DNA of 5,606 nt from Desulfocicer vacuolatum DSM 3385 (lineage in GTDB: Bacteria; Desulfobacterota; Desulfobacteria; Desulfobacterales; SURF-7). The notes under the pieces are model-generated. The model did no database searches, was not told the origin of the DNA, and worked only from the letters and a program-made list of their open reading frames with translations. Where the stretch lies: contig CAMBQS010000249.1 of assembly GCA_945870015.1 (NCBI GenBank), positions 1-5,606 of the forward strand, given 5' to 3'. Of the stretch, positions 4,998-5,606 are shown in pieces. Position 1 is the first letter of the stretch; every line of letters starts with the position of its first letter. A program made the translations under genes and the position numbers.

Positions 4998-5369
4998 TTA
5001 TGCTTTTTTAAGCGGGAAAATACGAACCCTGGACTGTTTTTCATTCACTGTCACCAATGCTCCTTCATTTAAGCTTTCTCCAAATTGTTTTAAGGCAGAA
5101 AGAACAATGGTTGATAATTTTTTCGGTGATACATCCTGCGTGCGAATCTGGAATACGCTGGGAGAATCGGCATTGGTTGCTGCTATGATGGCTCCAAAAT
5201 CAAGATCATGAGTAAATACGATATGATTATTGGTGCGCGCCCATTCCAAGATTTCCCTGTCCGGTGCACTGACGGCCCCCACTTGTGACCAGTGGATTGA
5301 TACATGGCCTGCTGATTTCAAGACTGGAACCCATTGAGGGGAAAGATTCATATCAATAACAATCTTCAT
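4998..5369 (-). CDS. DUF5615 family PIN-like protein, probable toxin of a DUF433/DUF5615 module
   Basis: This 123-residue protein belongs to the DUF5615 PIN-like family, proposed to be ribonuclease toxins partnered by DUF433 proteins. Acidic residues in PIN-like places are Asp6 (IVIDMNLS), Asp37 and Glu39 (APDREILEWA), and Asp55 and Asp57 (THDLDFGA). They would bind the catalytic metal. The length is typical and no disruption is visible. The ATG overlaps the TGA of the upstream DUF433 gene in an ATGA motif (4-nt overlap), and AGGA lies five bases before it, so the two are translationally coupled. Nuclease activity is inferred from the fold family; I know of no direct proof for this protein. 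A decayed second copy of its central part lies just downstream. Confidence 0.9.
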   Translation of the reverse strand: MKIVIDMNLSPQWVPVLKSAGHVSIHWSQVGAVSAPDREILEWARTNNHIVFTHDLDFGAIIAATNADSPSVFQIRTQDVSPKKLSTIVLSALKQFGESLNEGALVTVNEKQSRVRIFPLKKA

Positions 5370-5602
5370 ACGGTTCCTGTTGCGAGAGGAATCTCAATTT
5401 CTTCAACACGCCAGGCAGCATAATGCAATGCCTCCTCTATGTCCTCATGATCGAGGTAAGGATACATTTCAAGTATTTCTTGATTTTTACAACCGGAGGC
5501 GAGCAGGCCGACAATCATGCCTACGGTGACCCTCATACCCCGAATACATGGCTTTCCCCCCATTATTTCAGGATGAAAAGTGATCCGTTTTAGATTTTCC
5601 AT
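5366..5602 (-). CDS. DUF433 domain protein, probable antitoxin
   Basis: This 78-residue protein is a complete DUF433 domain. The signature is RITFHPEIMGGKPCIRGMRV (residues 6-25), followed by a helix-turn-helix-like region (about 26-62) containing VGMIVGLLASG and EILEMYPYLDHEDIEEAL. DUF433 proteins are widely found directly upstream of DUF5615 genes and are regarded as their antitoxins and likely autoregulators, which matches the 4-nt overlap here. The ATG is four bases from the right edge, so the ribosome site and promoter are outside the window. The start is supported by the signature beginning at residue 6, as in typical members. Confidence 0.9.
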   Translation of the reverse strand: MENLKRITFHPEIMGGKPCIRGMRVTVGMIVGLLASGCKNQEILEMYPYLDHEDIEEALHYAAWRVEEIEIPLATGTV

Positions 5603-5606
5603 TTCT

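Noticed and set aside
1..5606. tRNA, rRNA, CRISPR array or insertion sequence
   Set aside because: No tRNA-like arms, regular repeats with spacers, transposase motifs or paired terminal inverted repeats were seen.

Overview
The window reads like a moderate-GC strict or facultative anaerobe. A Desulfobacterota (sulfate-reducer-like) bacterium is my best guess from the general look of the proteins, but nothing here is taxonomically decisive. Its backbone is the class III (oxygen-sensitive) ribonucleotide reductase pair nrdD-nrdG on the + strand. It is flanked by a stand-alone response regulator on the left and by two toxin-antitoxin-type modules on the right, all on the - strand.

Left part (1-1038). 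A complete CheY-like receiver protein (188-538, -) is transcribed away from nrdD. Beyond it, at the window edge, there may be the first codons of another - strand gene. The 500-base interval between the response regulator and nrdD contains no convincing intact gene. It does hold two pairs of sites resembling NrdR boxes, the operators of the ribonucleotide reductase repressor NrdR. The centres within each pair are exactly 31 bp apart. One pair overlaps a candidate nrdD promoter. The other lies about 190 bp further upstream, against a candidate promoter of the response regulator. A short protein-like reading frame on the - strand of the nrdD leader looks like a gene remnant.

Middle (1039-3980). 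nrdD has an ATP-cone, a catalytic domain, a Cys/His zinc site and a glycyl-radical motif. nrdG is the radical-SAM activase that creates the glycyl radical. They are 86 bp apart and probably co-transcribed, with two small hairpins in the gap. Together they make dNTPs from NTPs without oxygen, and the NrdR-like boxes would tie this to the nucleotide pool.

Right part (4025-5606). A YefM/Phd antitoxin and a YoeB-type mRNA interferase form an overlapping pair, with a TGTACA-type operator over the promoter. The toxin frame does not stop at the usual terminal His-Tyr but runs on for 59 residues, ending in a segment that resembles the C-terminus of other small antitoxins. Next to it is a second module, a DUF433 (antitoxin-like) gene overlapping a DUF5615 (PIN-like) gene by 4 nt. 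Between the modules lies a decayed fragment of a second DUF5615 copy. This side is a small accessory island with signs of duplication, decay and gene fusion, meeting nrdG tail to tail.
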